A stretch of DNA of 64,000 nucleotides from Clostridia bacterium (lineage in GTDB: Bacteria > Bacillota > Clostridia > Christensenellales > Borkfalkiaceae): positions 42,002-106,001 of the forward strand of contig JAGASM010000036.1 in assembly GCA_017621735.1 (NCBI GenBank), written 5' to 3'. A program made the translations under genes and the position numbers. The notes beneath the pieces are model-generated. The model worked only from the letters and a program-made list of their open reading frames with translations, was not told where the DNA came from and did no database searches. How positions within the stretch are numbered: position 1 is the first letter of the stretch; each line of letters opens with the position of its first letter. Shown here one piece after another: positions 34,590 to 43,214 of this stretch.

Positions 34590-35426
34590 ATGAAATTACA
34601 CTATTTGGGAACGGGCGCTGCGGAAGGAATTCCCGCCCTGTTTTGCAACTGCGAATATTGCTGTTCGGTCAAAGAACGCGGGGGACGGGAGGTGCGCTCC
34701 CGCTCTCAAATTATAATCGACGGGGATCTTTCCATCGACTTCCCGCCCGATGCTTTTTTGCACGGCGTAAAGGCGGGCGTTGATCTTTCGGCAATCAAAT
34801 ATCTTTTGGTAACCCATTCGCACATAGATCATTTTTACGCGCACGATTTTATCTTGCGCGGATATAAGTACGGGAGAAATTTAACTTCGCCGACGTTGAC
34901 GATTTTTGGCAATGCAGAAGTAAAAGAAGTGTTCAACGAATGTACGCGGCGGGAGTTGCGCGCAGACGTGAAGGGCGGGATCGAAGTGGTAACGGTAAAC
35001 AGTTTTGAAGAGTTTTCGTTCGGCGCATACGTTGCTGTTCCCTTAAAGGCTTCGCACACGTCGGAAAATCCTTTCGTCTATCTCGTTCAAAAGAACGGGA
35101 AACGGTACTTGCACTTGACGGATACGGGACGGCTTCCCGAGGAAGATTATCGCTATTTGTCCGCGCTCGGCGGTTACGTAGACGCAATTACGTTCGACTG
35201 CACGTTTTTGTGGGAAAAAAGCGATGCGGTACGTCGGCACATGGGGCTTGACGACGTCAAAGAGGTGCGGGAGCGGTTGCATTCCATCGGGGTTGCGGAC
35301 GAAAAAACAAAATGTATCTTAACGCATTTTTCGCATAACGCCGAGCCGACGATGGGGTCCCTTTCCCGTGCGGAAAAGGAATACGGCGTACAAGCGGCAT
35401 ATGACGGCATGACGTTGGAGGTGTAA
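34590..35426 (+). CDS. MBL-fold hydrolase, PhnP-like
   Basis: A 278-residue metallo-beta-lactamase-fold protein. It begins MKLHYLGTGAAEGIPALFCNC, contains the metal motif THSHIDH and later KASHTSENPF and HLTDTGRLP with further ligands. PhnP-like phosphoribosyl cyclic phosphodiesterases have this look, including a CxxC near the N-terminus (CNCEYC). The start at 34590 is chosen from the fold. The ribosome-binding site is weak (GGCGGGAT). It directly abuts the HAD gene, so the two are co-transcribed. The substrate is not known. Confidence 0.8.
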   Translation: MKLHYLGTGAAEGIPALFCNCEYCCSVKERGGREVRSRSQIIIDGDLSIDFPPDAFLHGVKAGVDLSAIKYLLVTHSHIDHFYAHDFILRGYKYGRNLTSPTLTIFGNAEVKEVFNECTRRELRADVKGGIEVVTVNSFEEFSFGAYVAVPLKASHTSENPFVYLVQKNGKRYLHLTDTGRLPEEDYRYLSALGGYVDAITFDCTFLWEKSDAVRRHMGLDDVKEVRERLHSIGVADEKTKCILTHFSHNAEPTMGSLSRAEKEYGVQAAYDGMTLEV

Positions 35427-36257
35427 ATGAAGACGTTGTATTTGAGCGATTTGGACGGAACACTCCTTCGCGACGAGCAAAAGACGAGCGAATTTACAAA
35501 CCGAACGTTGAACGAACTCATTGAAAAAGGGCTTTGTTTTTCGTTTGCAACGGCACGCTCCATTGAAACGGCGTCGCGTGCGGTGGAAGGAATCAAGTTA
35601 AAGCAACCCGTCATCGTGCACAACGGCGCATTTTTGGTGGATGCGCAAACGCATGCGCCCATTCATTCCGTGCGCTTTACGGAAGAAGAGGAACGGATCA
35701 TCTTTTCCGCGTTTCAAGGTGCGGGACTGTTTCCGATCACGTATGCCGTTATAGACGGACGCACGCGGTTTTCTTTCATCAAAGAAAAGAGCGGCCGCGC
35801 GCAATGGGAGTTTATCCTTTCCCGCATCGACGACGAGCGGGAACGGGAAATTTTCACCGAAGAAGAGGCACTCGAAGGGGAAGTATTTTACTTTTCCGCC
35901 ATCGACGACGAGGAAAAACTCCTACCCGTGTACGAGGCGTTGAAGAATACGTTCCGCTGTTTTTTCTATCGCGACATTTATAGCGGAGAACAGTGGTTGG
36001 AAGTGTTGCACAAGGACGCGAGCAAGGCGTCCGCTGCGATTCTCTTAAAGAAAAGGCTCGGTTGCGATAAAATGATATGTTTCGGGGACGAGATCAACGA
36101 TATTCCGATGTTTGAAATTGCCGACGAGTGTTACGCGGTGGAAAACGCTGTGCCCGAACTAAAACGAATTGCGACGGGGATTATTTTGTCGAACGACGAA
36201 GACGGCGTTGCAAAATGGCTTTTGCAGCATGCAAAATTAGAGAAAGAAAGGAGATAA
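35427..36257 (+). CDS. Cof-type HAD hydrolase
   Basis: A 276-residue HAD phosphatase of the Cof/YidA subfamily (type IIB cap). Motif I is SDLDGTLL, motif II FATARS, motif III Lys in the KASAAILLKKRLG region, motif IV FGDEINDIPMFEIAD. These enzymes dephosphorylate sugar phosphates, flavin phosphates and similar small molecules. It starts on the base after the MBL gene stop and lies 2 bp before the IMPase gene. Confidence 0.88.
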   Translation: MKTLYLSDLDGTLLRDEQKTSEFTNRTLNELIEKGLCFSFATARSIETASRAVEGIKLKQPVIVHNGAFLVDAQTHAPIHSVRFTEEEERIIFSAFQGAGLFPITYAVIDGRTRFSFIKEKSGRAQWEFILSRIDDEREREIFTEEEALEGEVFYFSAIDDEEKLLPVYEALKNTFRCFFYRDIYSGEQWLEVLHKDASKASAAILLKKRLGCDKMICFGDEINDIPMFEIADECYAVENAVPELKRIATGIILSNDEDGVAKWLLQHAKLEKERR

Positions 36258-36259
36258 CT

Positions 36260-37075
36260 ATGGATTATAATGCGATTGTTCAGTTGGTCTATAACGCGCG
36301 AAAAATTGCGAAAAACAAGCGGTTGAAAGCGGACGTAAGTCTAAAAGGTGATGCCGATTTTGTAACGGCGGTCGATACGGAAATTAGTGAGTTTATCAAA
36401 AAAGGATTGAAAAAAATCGCTCCGTCCGTTGCATTTGTTACGGAAGAGGAATCGGAACACATTTCCGTAGGCGAACGGTTTGTGCTTGATCCAATAGACG
36501 GAACGACCAATCTCACGCGCGGTTACGACGCATGCTCGATTTCACTCGGTTATTACGCGGGCGGGGAGGTAAAGTTTGGAATTGTTCTTGATCCGTTCAA
36601 GGATGAGTTGTTCTTTGCGGTCAAAGGACAGGGGGCACATTATTACAACGCAAGAAGGGGAATAAGCCGTCTATTAAAAGTGGGAGTGGAACGTTACCGC
36701 GGGGGAGAACTGCGCGTTTCCTCTCTTTCTTACCGTCAAGCGATTGTGGAATTCGGTGCGGGATCGACCAACAAAGGAGTTTCCGACGAGAGTTTTTCTC
36801 TTGCCAAAGAAATTTTTGAAAATTGCATGGATCTTCGCCGAATTTGCTCTTCAGCGCTTGCCGTTTGTTATATTGCGGCAGGACGAATCGACGGATATTT
36901 TGAACGGAAAATCAAAGTATGGGACTATTGCGCGGCGTCGCTTATTTTGGAAGAGGCGGGCGGTATCATTTCGCAATGGAGCGGAGAGCGGTTGCCGTTT
37001 GCCGAACCGTCTACTATCGTTGCGGGAAACGTCGATACCCACGCATATTTGCTTACGTTATTGAAAAACAGGTAG
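36260..37075 (+). CDS. Inositol monophosphatase-family phosphatase
   Basis: A 271-residue Mg2+-dependent phosphatase of the IMPase/FBPase/pAp phosphatase superfamily. The metal site is seen in FVTEEES, VLDPIDGTTNL and WDYCAASLILEEAGG. It begins MDYNAIVQLVYNARKIA after AAAGGAGATAACT. The substrate cannot be told from sequence: inositol phosphate, pAp and sugar phosphates are all possible. It is translationally close to both neighbours. Confidence 0.88.
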   Translation: MDYNAIVQLVYNARKIAKNKRLKADVSLKGDADFVTAVDTEISEFIKKGLKKIAPSVAFVTEEESEHISVGERFVLDPIDGTTNLTRGYDACSISLGYYAGGEVKFGIVLDPFKDELFFAVKGQGAHYYNARRGISRLLKVGVERYRGGELRVSSLSYRQAIVEFGAGSTNKGVSDESFSLAKEIFENCMDLRRICSSALAVCYIAAGRIDGYFERKIKVWDYCAASLILEEAGGIISQWSGERLPFAEPSTIVAGNVDTHAYLLTLLKNR

Positions 37076-37082
37076 GGGAGAT

Positions 37083-37787
37083 ATGAAAAAAAGAGGATTT
37101 ATTTTGGGAATGCATGGCATTGTGTTTTCGTTGTTTTTGATTATCAATCAAATCATCGATGCAAAACTGTACGAATTTTTGGATAACGTACTTGGGCTCA
37201 CTTGGGCGGTAGAATTATGCGACTTGATCATTTCGGCATGCTTATATTTGCTGATTTATCAAATCGTCTATTTCGTGCAAAAAATCATTCTCATTTACAT
37301 ACGCAAAGATGTTATTTCTTTGAAGGGAAAGTGGTATCATCTTCATATCAAATACGATTTGAACGGAAACCCGTTACCGAACGGATTGCGCCCCGGGAAG
37401 ACGAAAATCAAACAAGATTTATATGAATTGCAATTCATTGCCGACAATCATAACTGTACGTTAAAAGAAGACGGGAAGATTGAGTGGATCGAGGACGACG
37501 TCAACGACACCGACTGGAATTCTTGGTCAGTTGACTGGGACGGAAAGGAAAAGTTGGTTACTTGTTTTAAGGCGGTTACGCAAGAAAAGAGCGATGGGGT
37601 GTTGCCGTCCAGATACGGGATTCATAAGATGGAAATATATAACGGCGGCAAGAAAATCCGCGGGGAGTTTGCCGATGAGTATCCGTCCAAGAGTGTCGGG
37701 AAAATTTATTTTTTCCGTACAGAGGCGGAATTGTATAAAAAGATGGAAGAATGTATGCAAAAAGGAATTTCCATTCAAACAAAATGA
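37083..37787 (+). CDS. 2TM plus beta-rich protein, Cap15-like candidate
   Basis: A 234-residue protein with two membrane helices (about 6-24 and 44-74), then a beta-rich soluble domain (81-225). That domain starts LKGKWYHLHIKY and ends GEFADEYPSKSVGKIYFFR. Two helices followed by a barrel opening with G-x-W and closing with a G-x-I-x-(F)FR strand is the layout of Cap15 (S-2TMbeta), the membrane-disrupting CBASS effector. The identification rests on architecture and is tentative. There is no CD-NTase here. GGGGAG precedes the ATG, 7 bp after the IMPase gene. The gene is visibly richer in A+T than its neighbours, which suggests later acquisition. Confidence 0.5.
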   Translation: MKKRGFILGMHGIVFSLFLIINQIIDAKLYEFLDNVLGLTWAVELCDLIISACLYLLIYQIVYFVQKIILIYIRKDVISLKGKWYHLHIKYDLNGNPLPNGLRPGKTKIKQDLYELQFIADNHNCTLKEDGKIEWIEDDVNDTDWNSWSVDWDGKEKLVTCFKAVTQEKSDGVLPSRYGIHKMEIYNGGKKIRGEFADEYPSKSVGKIYFFRTEAELYKKMEECMQKGISIQTK

Positions 37788-37822
37788 CGCAAAAACGGAC
37801 GGGAAACCGTCCGTTTTTGCGT
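37787..37822. terminator. Bidirectional terminator with GAAA loop
   Basis: A perfect 16-bp stem (37787-37802 with 37807-37822) containing A5 and T5 runs. It begins at the last base of the stop codon of the 2TM gene. Confidence 0.85.
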
Positions 37823-37960
37823 GGAAAAAGTTTGTTTGATGATGTGGGCTTTCGGGAAAAATGTGCAGGAACCGTTTTGTGTAATATCATTCAAAGGATA
37901 TAAAGCGGAAAGGAAAACGGGTTTGCAACCGATTTTCATATTCTAAAAGGAGCGGGAAGA

Positions 37961-38113
37961 AAAACGGGTGCAATCAAACAAAACAAAATGATTTTGTGCG
38001 CGCGTTTATCCTCTCACCTAAATATTATCGTCGCAATAAACAAAGAATAAAGGGTTAAAACGGGTTGAATCAACCAAAACAAAATGATTTTGTGCGCGCG
38101 TTTATCCTCTCTC
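37961..38113. repeat. 96-bp spaced duplication including the tetR 3' end
   Basis: AAAACGGGTKSAATCAAMC followed by AAAACAAAATGATTTTGTGC and GCGCGTTTATCCTCTC occurs at 37961-38015 and 38057-38112, 96 bp apart. The second copy includes the stop and last codons of the tetR gene (minus strand). The 37788-38101 gap holds this and the terminator, with no gene. Confidence 0.9.
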
Positions 38114-38623
38114 GTTCCAAACGGTTTTTGCGTAATCGATGATAATTTTCAACTTTTCTCCGTCGTTGTGTTGCTCTTTATAATTGAAAAGGAGATAAAA
38201 CGCACCGTGAATTAAAAACATCACGCGCATTTTAACTTTTTCTGACGTTACGTCGTTTTTGTAAAATTCCAAAACCTGTTCTTGCGCTTTTTCGACGAGC
38301 GTATTCACGCGTTCGCGGAACACAATTTGCAATTTACGGTTTTCTACGAAATTCCGATAAATCCCTTGGATAAACCGTTCGGTATCCGTAATTAAGCAAT
38401 CATATGCCTCAAATCCGAAAAAACACTCTTTCAAATAGGCGTTTTCAAGTTCTTCGGAAAGGGAGTAAACGTCGTCGTAATAGTTGTAAAACGTCGTTTT
38501 GTTGATCATGGCAAGTGTGCAAAGTTCGTTTACTTTCATTTTATCAAGCGGATATTTTTCCCGTAATTGTAAGAACGCCTGTTCGATGGCGTTTTTTGTT
38601 TTGATTACCCGAAGATCGCTCAT
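38102..38623 (-). CDS. TetR/AcrR-family regulator
   Basis: A 173-residue one-component regulator. Residues 5-50 form the TetR HTH (KNAIEQAFLQL, then VNELCTLAMINKTTFYNYY). The C-terminal ligand domain is unassigned. The start at 38623 is chosen because GAGGAAATT precedes it. It is divergent from the ABC exporter genes, with repeated sites in the shared control region, so it most likely represses them in response to an exported compound. Confidence 0.9.
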   Translation of the reverse strand: MSDLRVIKTKNAIEQAFLQLREKYPLDKMKVNELCTLAMINKTTFYNYYDDVYSLSEELENAYLKECFFGFEAYDCLITDTERFIQGIYRNFVENRKLQIVFRERVNTLVEKAQEQVLEFYKNDVTSEKVKMRVMFLIHGAFYLLFNYKEQHNDGEKLKIIIDYAKTVWNERG

Positions 38624-38674
38624 AATTTCCTCAACGATTTGTATTTTTCGTTGAAAAAGCAACTTTATAGAATA

Positions 38675-38711
38675 AACGGTAGTTGCTTTACCAACGGTAG
38701 TTGCTTATAAT
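38675..38711 (+). promoter_or_regulatory. ABC exporter promoter overlapped by direct repeats
   Basis: TTGCTT (38683-38688), 17 bp, TATAAT (38706-38711). The 14-mer AACGGTAGTTGCTT occurs at 38675-38688 and 38693-38706. One copy covers the -35 and the other abuts the -10. A third, inverted AAGCAACT lies at 38658-38665. This is a likely TetR operator. Confidence 0.7.
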
Positions 38712-38753
38712 ATATCATAAAGAACGGATTGAAACAAGCAGTTTGGAGTGTAT

Positions 38754-39455
38754 ATGAGTTATTTGCAGTTAAAAAACGTACGGAAAGAATATAAAAGCGA
38801 AGCGGGCAGTTTTTTTGCGCTTCGGGACGTTACGTTTTCTCTTGAAAACGGGGAATTCGTCGTCGTATTAGGACCGAGCGGCGCGGGAAAAACGACGCTT
38901 TTGAACCTTTTAGGCGGAATGGATACCGCAACGGAAGGGGAAATTTATTTGGACGGAAAAAACGTTTCCGCTTTGACGAAGAAAGAATTGACGCTTTATC
39001 GCAGAGAGGACGTGGGGTTTGTCTTTCAATTTTATAATTTAATGCCCAACCTCACCGCGCTTGAAAACGTAGAACTCGCAACGGAAATTTGCAAGAATGC
39101 ATTAGATCCAAAGGGCGTTTTAACGGACGTGGGGCTTCAAGAACGCTTGAAGCATTTCCCCGCGCAACTTTCGGGCGGGGAGCAGCAACGGGTAAGCATT
39201 GCGCGCGCGATTGCAAAAAATCCAAAACTTCTTTTATGTGACGAGCCGACGGGGGCGCTTGATTATCAAATCGGAAAAAACATTTTAGAACTGCTTCACG
39301 ACGTGTGCAAGCGGCAGGGAAAACTTGTCGTCGTCGTTACGCACAATTCCGCAATCAAACAAATGGCAGATAAGGTAATACATATCAAAAACGGACAGAT
39401 CGAGGAGATAGAAATCAACGAATCGCCCGTTCCGATTCGGGAGATTGAGTGGTAA
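38754..39455 (+). CDS. ABC transporter ATPase, LolD/MacB type
   Basis: A 233-residue ATPase partner of the downstream FtsX-type permease. Walker A is GPSGAGKTT, signature [14 protein letters not shown], Walker [14 protein letters not shown]-loop VVVVTHN. This MacB/LolD-class ATPase usually powers mechanotransmission or export of peptides, antibiotics or lipoproteins. GGAG precedes the ATG at 38754. Its stop overlaps the permease ATG. Confidence 0.93.
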   Translation: MSYLQLKNVRKEYKSEAGSFFALRDVTFSLENGEFVVVLGPSGAGKTTLLNLLGGMDTATEGEIYLDGKNVSALTKKELTLYRREDVGFVFQFYNLMPNLTALENVELATEICKNALDPKGVLTDVGLQERLKHFPAQLSGGEQQRVSIARAIAKNPKLLLCDEPTGALDYQIGKNILELLHDVCKRQGKLVVVVTHNSAIKQMADKVIHIKNGQIEEIEINESPVPIREIEW

Positions 39456-41215
39456 TGAGTGCAAGAGTTAAGTTCGTTTTTAGGTTGTTCAAAAATCAAT
39501 TATCCCGTTTTTTCAGTTTGGTCATTATCGTCGTCGTGAGCATCGGCTTTATGAGCGGAATCGGCGAAGTGGAAACGAAAATCGACGTGGGAATGGACGA
39601 ATACTATCGGGAGAAGAACGTTTCCGATTTATATTTGAAAAGTTCCAGCCCAACGGGGTTTTCGGCGGACGATTTATCGTGGATAGAAGAAACGTTCGGT
39701 GCGGAAAACGTCTTGAAAGGGTTTTCGTACGAATATCAGGAAAACGAAGAGGTTGTAAGAGTTTACAGTTACGACCTTTCGACGGACGTCAACCGATTGA
39801 CCTTGCTGGAAGGGCGGCTTCCCCAAGAAAGGGGAGAGATCGTCGTGGAGCGGGAAACGGAGGAATTGCGCTCGTTTTCCGTCGGCGATACGGTTGCGGT
39901 CATGGGGCAAGAGTACGAGGTGTGCGGAATTGTCGTTAATCCGCTTCTTCTCAACCGCGTGGAAGAGCCGAGTTTTCAATATGAGGACGAGTGTTTGCGT
40001 TACGTGTACTATCTCGACGCGGTCGTCCCGATGACAAACGACGTTTACGTCGCGATGCAAGATAGAGATATTTTTCAAGGGTTTAGCGATGAGTATGAAG
40101 AGGAAACGGAGCGCCTAATCGCCCTCGTCGAGCAAGAGGTGTCCGACGTTGCCGTATTGTCGCTGTACGAGAATTTCGGACTCTACTCCCTTTCTTCCTA
40201 TGCGGGAAAGGTGGGCATGATCGCCCTCATTTTCGTCGTGTTCTTTCTCTTGATTACGCTCCTCGTCGTCTATTCGACAATGACGCGTCTGTTTGACGAG
40301 GAACGCGCGCAACTTGCTTGCATGAAGACGTTCGGATATACCTCTTTGCAAATTGTAGGGCGATACGTACTATTCGTCTTTTTGGCAAGTTTGATCGGCG
40401 GGGGCTTATCCTTTTTTGTCGGACACGCTCTCACGGAAATTATTTACAACGCGTTCCATTTACAATATGAAATGCCGCCCATGCCGTCGGTGCACAATTA
40501 TCTTTTCTTTGCAGGCTCGTTTGCCATTATTTTGATGAGTACCGTTCTTTTAACCCTTCTTTCGGGGTTGAAGGCGGCGGGGGAAAAGCCCGCAACGCTT
40601 CTTTTGCCCAAACTTGCAAAATCGGGCAAGAAGGTATTTTTGGAAAAAATTCCCTTTCTTTGGAATCGGTTGAGTTTTCGGTATAAATCGACGGTACGCA
40701 ACGTATTTTTGTTCAAAGGAAGATTTTTCATGACGGTTATTTCCGTAATCGGTTCGACCGTGCTCGTGTTTGCGGGGATGGGGCTCATGAACTGTGCGGC
40801 GGAAATCGACGGGGGAAGTTCTCTTCTTACCATCTCGCTTGCGCTTCTCGTGTTCTCCGCGGCGCTTTGCGCGCTCGTCGTATATAATTTGACGAATATC
40901 AACGTTGGAGAGAGAAAGCGGGAAATTGCAACGCTTATGGTCTTGGGCTACGATAATCGAGAGGTGAGCGGATATATTTATCGGGAAATCTATATCATGG
41001 GCGCCATCGGCGCGTTGCTTGGAGTGGCGCTCGGATATTTCTTTATGGATCTCGTATTTTATTTGATCGACTTCGGCGCCGTTTCCGACATCAAGTGGTG
41101 GACGTATTTGGTAACGCCTATCGTTACCCTCTTCTTCTGCTTTTTGGCAACCCTTTTGCTGCGCGGAAAAATCGTCAATACGGATATGAACGCCTCGTTG
41201 AAATCAATCGAATAA
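39455..41215 (+). CDS. FtsX-family ABC permease
   Basis: A 586-residue permease with an N-terminal helix (about 15-35), an extracellular domain of about 190 residues, and a three-helix FtsX core (about 250-380). A second helix set starts near 430, including NLTNINVGERKREIATLMVLGY. The two FtsX cores match exporters such as the Bacillus bacitracin/lantibiotic type (BceB-like), although here the ATPase is TetR-controlled and no two-component system adjoins. The start at 39455 overlaps the ATPase stop. Confidence 0.9.
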   Translation: MSARVKFVFRLFKNQLSRFFSLVIIVVVSIGFMSGIGEVETKIDVGMDEYYREKNVSDLYLKSSSPTGFSADDLSWIEETFGAENVLKGFSYEYQENEEVVRVYSYDLSTDVNRLTLLEGRLPQERGEIVVERETEELRSFSVGDTVAVMGQEYEVCGIVVNPLLLNRVEEPSFQYEDECLRYVYYLDAVVPMTNDVYVAMQDRDIFQGFSDEYEEETERLIALVEQEVSDVAVLSLYENFGLYSLSSYAGKVGMIALIFVVFFLLITLLVVYSTMTRLFDEERAQLACMKTFGYTSLQIVGRYVLFVFLASLIGGGLSFFVGHALTEIIYNAFHLQYEMPPMPSVHNYLFFAGSFAIILMSTVLLTLLSGLKAAGEKPATLLLPKLAKSGKKVFLEKIPFLWNRLSFRYKSTVRNVFLFKGRFFMTVISVIGSTVLVFAGMGLMNCAAEIDGGSSLLTISLALLVFSAALCALVVYNLTNINVGERKREIATLMVLGYDNREVSGYIYREIYIMGAIGALLGVALGYFFMDLVFYLIDFGAVSDIKWWTYLVTPIVTLFFCFLATLLLRGKIVNTDMNASLKSIE

Positions 41216-41248
41216 CCGTTGAGGGCGCGGGTACATAATATTTGAATC

Positions 41249-41284
41249 AAAAAAGGACGAACAAAATTTGTTCGTCCTTTTTTT
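41249..41284. terminator. Bidirectional terminator
   Basis: GGACGAAC pairs with GTTCGTCC across AAAATTT, flanked by A6 and T7 runs. It lies between the permease (+) and the DUF2238-like gene (-). Confidence 0.88.
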
Positions 41285-41312
41285 ACGCAAAATTTTACGG
41301 AAAGGGGGCGAT

Positions 41313-42038
41313 TTATTCGTCCCTTTTTTGTTTGCGGGAAAAGGCAAAGGCGTCGAGCGCGTTTGGCTTTTTACAGAAGAGGAAAAACATCGGCAAAGAA
41401 AAGGCGAGCGTTCCCAAAAGGTTTAAGATCATATCGTACAACGTGTCCAGAAGCGCCGTTCCGCGCGCGGTGGTATGAAGATACGTTCCGTCCGGCATCG
41501 CATTCAATAATCCTTGCGACCAACCTTGCAAATTGCTTTGAAAGAGCGTATCGACGGTGAATTCGTAAATTTCCCACACATAGCCGACGGAAAGGGAAAA
41601 GAGAATGGCAAAAAGAACGGCGTACCATGCACGCGTTCTTCCCGTTCGCTCTTTGACAAGCGGAAAGGCGAGGGAAAGCCCGACGGCGGTAAATAGGGGA
41701 CCGCTCAACGTATGGAGTATTTTATCGAAGTGAGGAATCAGTTGATAAAACGCAAATACTGTTCCCCCTCCCAAGGCGAGAAAGACAAAACAAAGGAGTG
41801 CCGTTTGTAAGAAAAGGGGGCAGGAAAAGCGAAAAACGCGTGGAAGGACGAGGATCAAGGCGAGCAAAGCGGCGCATAAAAGCGCGTATAAAGCGCGGTG
41901 GCGAAAGGTGCCTGCATCCACGTTTCCGCGCGTATATTCGACCGTCCAAAAAATAGCCCCGCAAAGAAGCGCCAAGTAAAATAAGACGACCAAAACGGTG
42001 AAAAAAAGGCGTCGGTTGTTCCGAAAATAGCACGTCAT
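41313..42038 (-). CDS. DUF2238/YjdF-like membrane protein
   Basis: A 241-residue protein with about six membrane helices. It carries the family's polar motifs in membrane context: PHFDKILHTLSG, GYVWEIYEF and DTLYDMILNLLG. GGAGGAACTT precedes the ATG. The function is unknown; the fold has been loosely compared with VanZ-like proteins. It is divergent from the first patatin gene. Confidence 0.75.
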   Translation of the reverse strand: MTCYFRNNRRLFFTVLVVLFYLALLCGAIFWTVEYTRGNVDAGTFRHRALYALLCAALLALILVLPRVFRFSCPLFLQTALLCFVFLALGGGTVFAFYQLIPHFDKILHTLSGPLFTAVGLSLAFPLVKERTGRTRAWYAVLFAILFSLSVGYVWEIYEFTVDTLFQSNLQGWSQGLLNAMPDGTYLHTTARGTALLDTLYDMILNLLGTLAFSLPMFFLFCKKPNALDAFAFSRKQKRDE

Positions 42039-42103
42039 TGTAAGTTCCTCCGTTTATTTATACGCTTTTTGCTCACTCTTAAAACGAAATCTATTTGAAA
42101 CTG

Positions 42104-42132
42104 TTTACTTTTTCTCAAAAAAAGTGTAAAAT
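42104..42132 (+). promoter_or_regulatory. Probable promoter of the first patatin gene
   Basis: TTTACT (42104-42109), 17 bp, TAAAAT (42127-42132). Confidence 0.55.
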
Positions 42133-42164
42133 AAAATTGTATATCTATACGGTTGCGGTGGTGT

Positions 42165-43007
42165 ATGCAATTTATCGAACGGTTAAAACGCCTATTTGCA
42201 CCAAAGAAAACTCCCGTTTTGGGAATCGCGCTCGGGAGCGGCGGAGCGAAAGGAATGGCTCATTTGGGCGCGTTAAAAGCATTTGAGGAACACGGAATCT
42301 CTTTCCGTGTCGTAACGGGCACGTCGATCGGCTCGATCGTCGGCGCACTCTATGCAAAGGGATTTTCCTCGTCGGACATGACGGAAATCGTCCGCGGGTT
42401 TTCCTTGCGAGAGTTTGGAAAAAACTTGCGCCCGTTTGCCGATCCCGCGTTTATTGAAGAGATTTTAGAACCGTATTTAGAGGGGAATATCGAAGACATG
42501 CCCCTTCCCTTTGCGGCATGGGCGACGGACGCGCATACCAACGAGGGGGTTTTGCTCGACAAGGGAAAAATTACGCGCGCGCTTACTGCGTCCGCTGCGA
42601 TTCCTCCCTTTTTCCGTTCGGTAGAGCGGGAAGGAAGGCAACTTTACGACGGCGCGTATACCAACGCGATTCCTGCGGACGTTTGTAAAAATCTTGGCGC
42701 GGACTTTGTCATCGGATGCGATTTGTCCGCATATCCGACGGCGCAATCGGAGCAGGGGAATCTTTCCCGTATCATCGGCACGGCGCTTTCGGCATTTGTT
42801 CCCGTTGCGTACAAAGAGGACAGCAAAACGCGCGGATATGATGCGTGCGAAATAATGCTAAAACCGAATTTATCGTCCTTTCGGGCAACGGACGTGTCCC
42901 GTGCGGCAATGAACGAAATGTTTGAAATCGGGTATGAAGAAACCATTTCCCGCATGGAGGAAATCGAGGCGCGGTTGCGAGAAGCGGGGTTTCGCAAGAA
43001 GAAATAA
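42165..43007 (+). CDS. Patatin-like phospholipase
   Basis: A 280-residue esterase of the bacterial patatin (RssA/YchK) family. The oxyanion loop is GSGGAKGMAHLGAL, the nucleophile elbow GTSIGS (GxSxG), and the catalytic Asp DGAYTNAIP. There is no signal peptide, so it is cytosolic or membrane-peripheral. The start at 42165 follows GGTGGTG. Its 3' end is duplicated 98 bp downstream. A paralogue lies at 61717. Confidence 0.9.
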   Translation: MQFIERLKRLFAPKKTPVLGIALGSGGAKGMAHLGALKAFEEHGISFRVVTGTSIGSIVGALYAKGFSSSDMTEIVRGFSLREFGKNLRPFADPAFIEEILEPYLEGNIEDMPLPFAAWATDAHTNEGVLLDKGKITRALTASAAIPPFFRSVEREGRQLYDGAYTNAIPADVCKNLGADFVIGCDLSAYPTAQSEQGNLSRIIGTALSAFVPVAYKEDSKTRGYDACEIMLKPNLSSFRATDVSRAAMNEMFEIGYEETISRMEEIEARLREAGFRKKK

Positions 43008-43190
43008 CCGCGACGGCGAAAGTGTAAGCGGCGCGGAAGAAAAAAGCGGGGGCGACTTTGCGCCAAAGTCAGAGCGCGGGCGTGGAGTTCCGCAAGAAGA
43101 AATAACCGCGACGGCGAAAGTATAAGCGGCGCAAAAGAAAAAAGCGGGGGCGACCTTGCGCCAAAGTTAGAGCGCAGGCGGGATACGTTC
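42989..43190. repeat. 98-bp tandem duplication carrying the patatin 3' end
   Basis: CGCAAGAAGAAATAACCGCG starts at 42993 and 43091. Shared downstream parts include ACGGCGAAAGTRTAAGCGGC and AAAAAAGCGGGGGCGA. The repeat contains the last four codons and stop of the patatin gene. It fills the gap to the ComEC-like gene. Confidence 0.93.
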
Positions 43191-43214
43191 CCCAAAGCAA
43201 AAGAAAAATAACGT

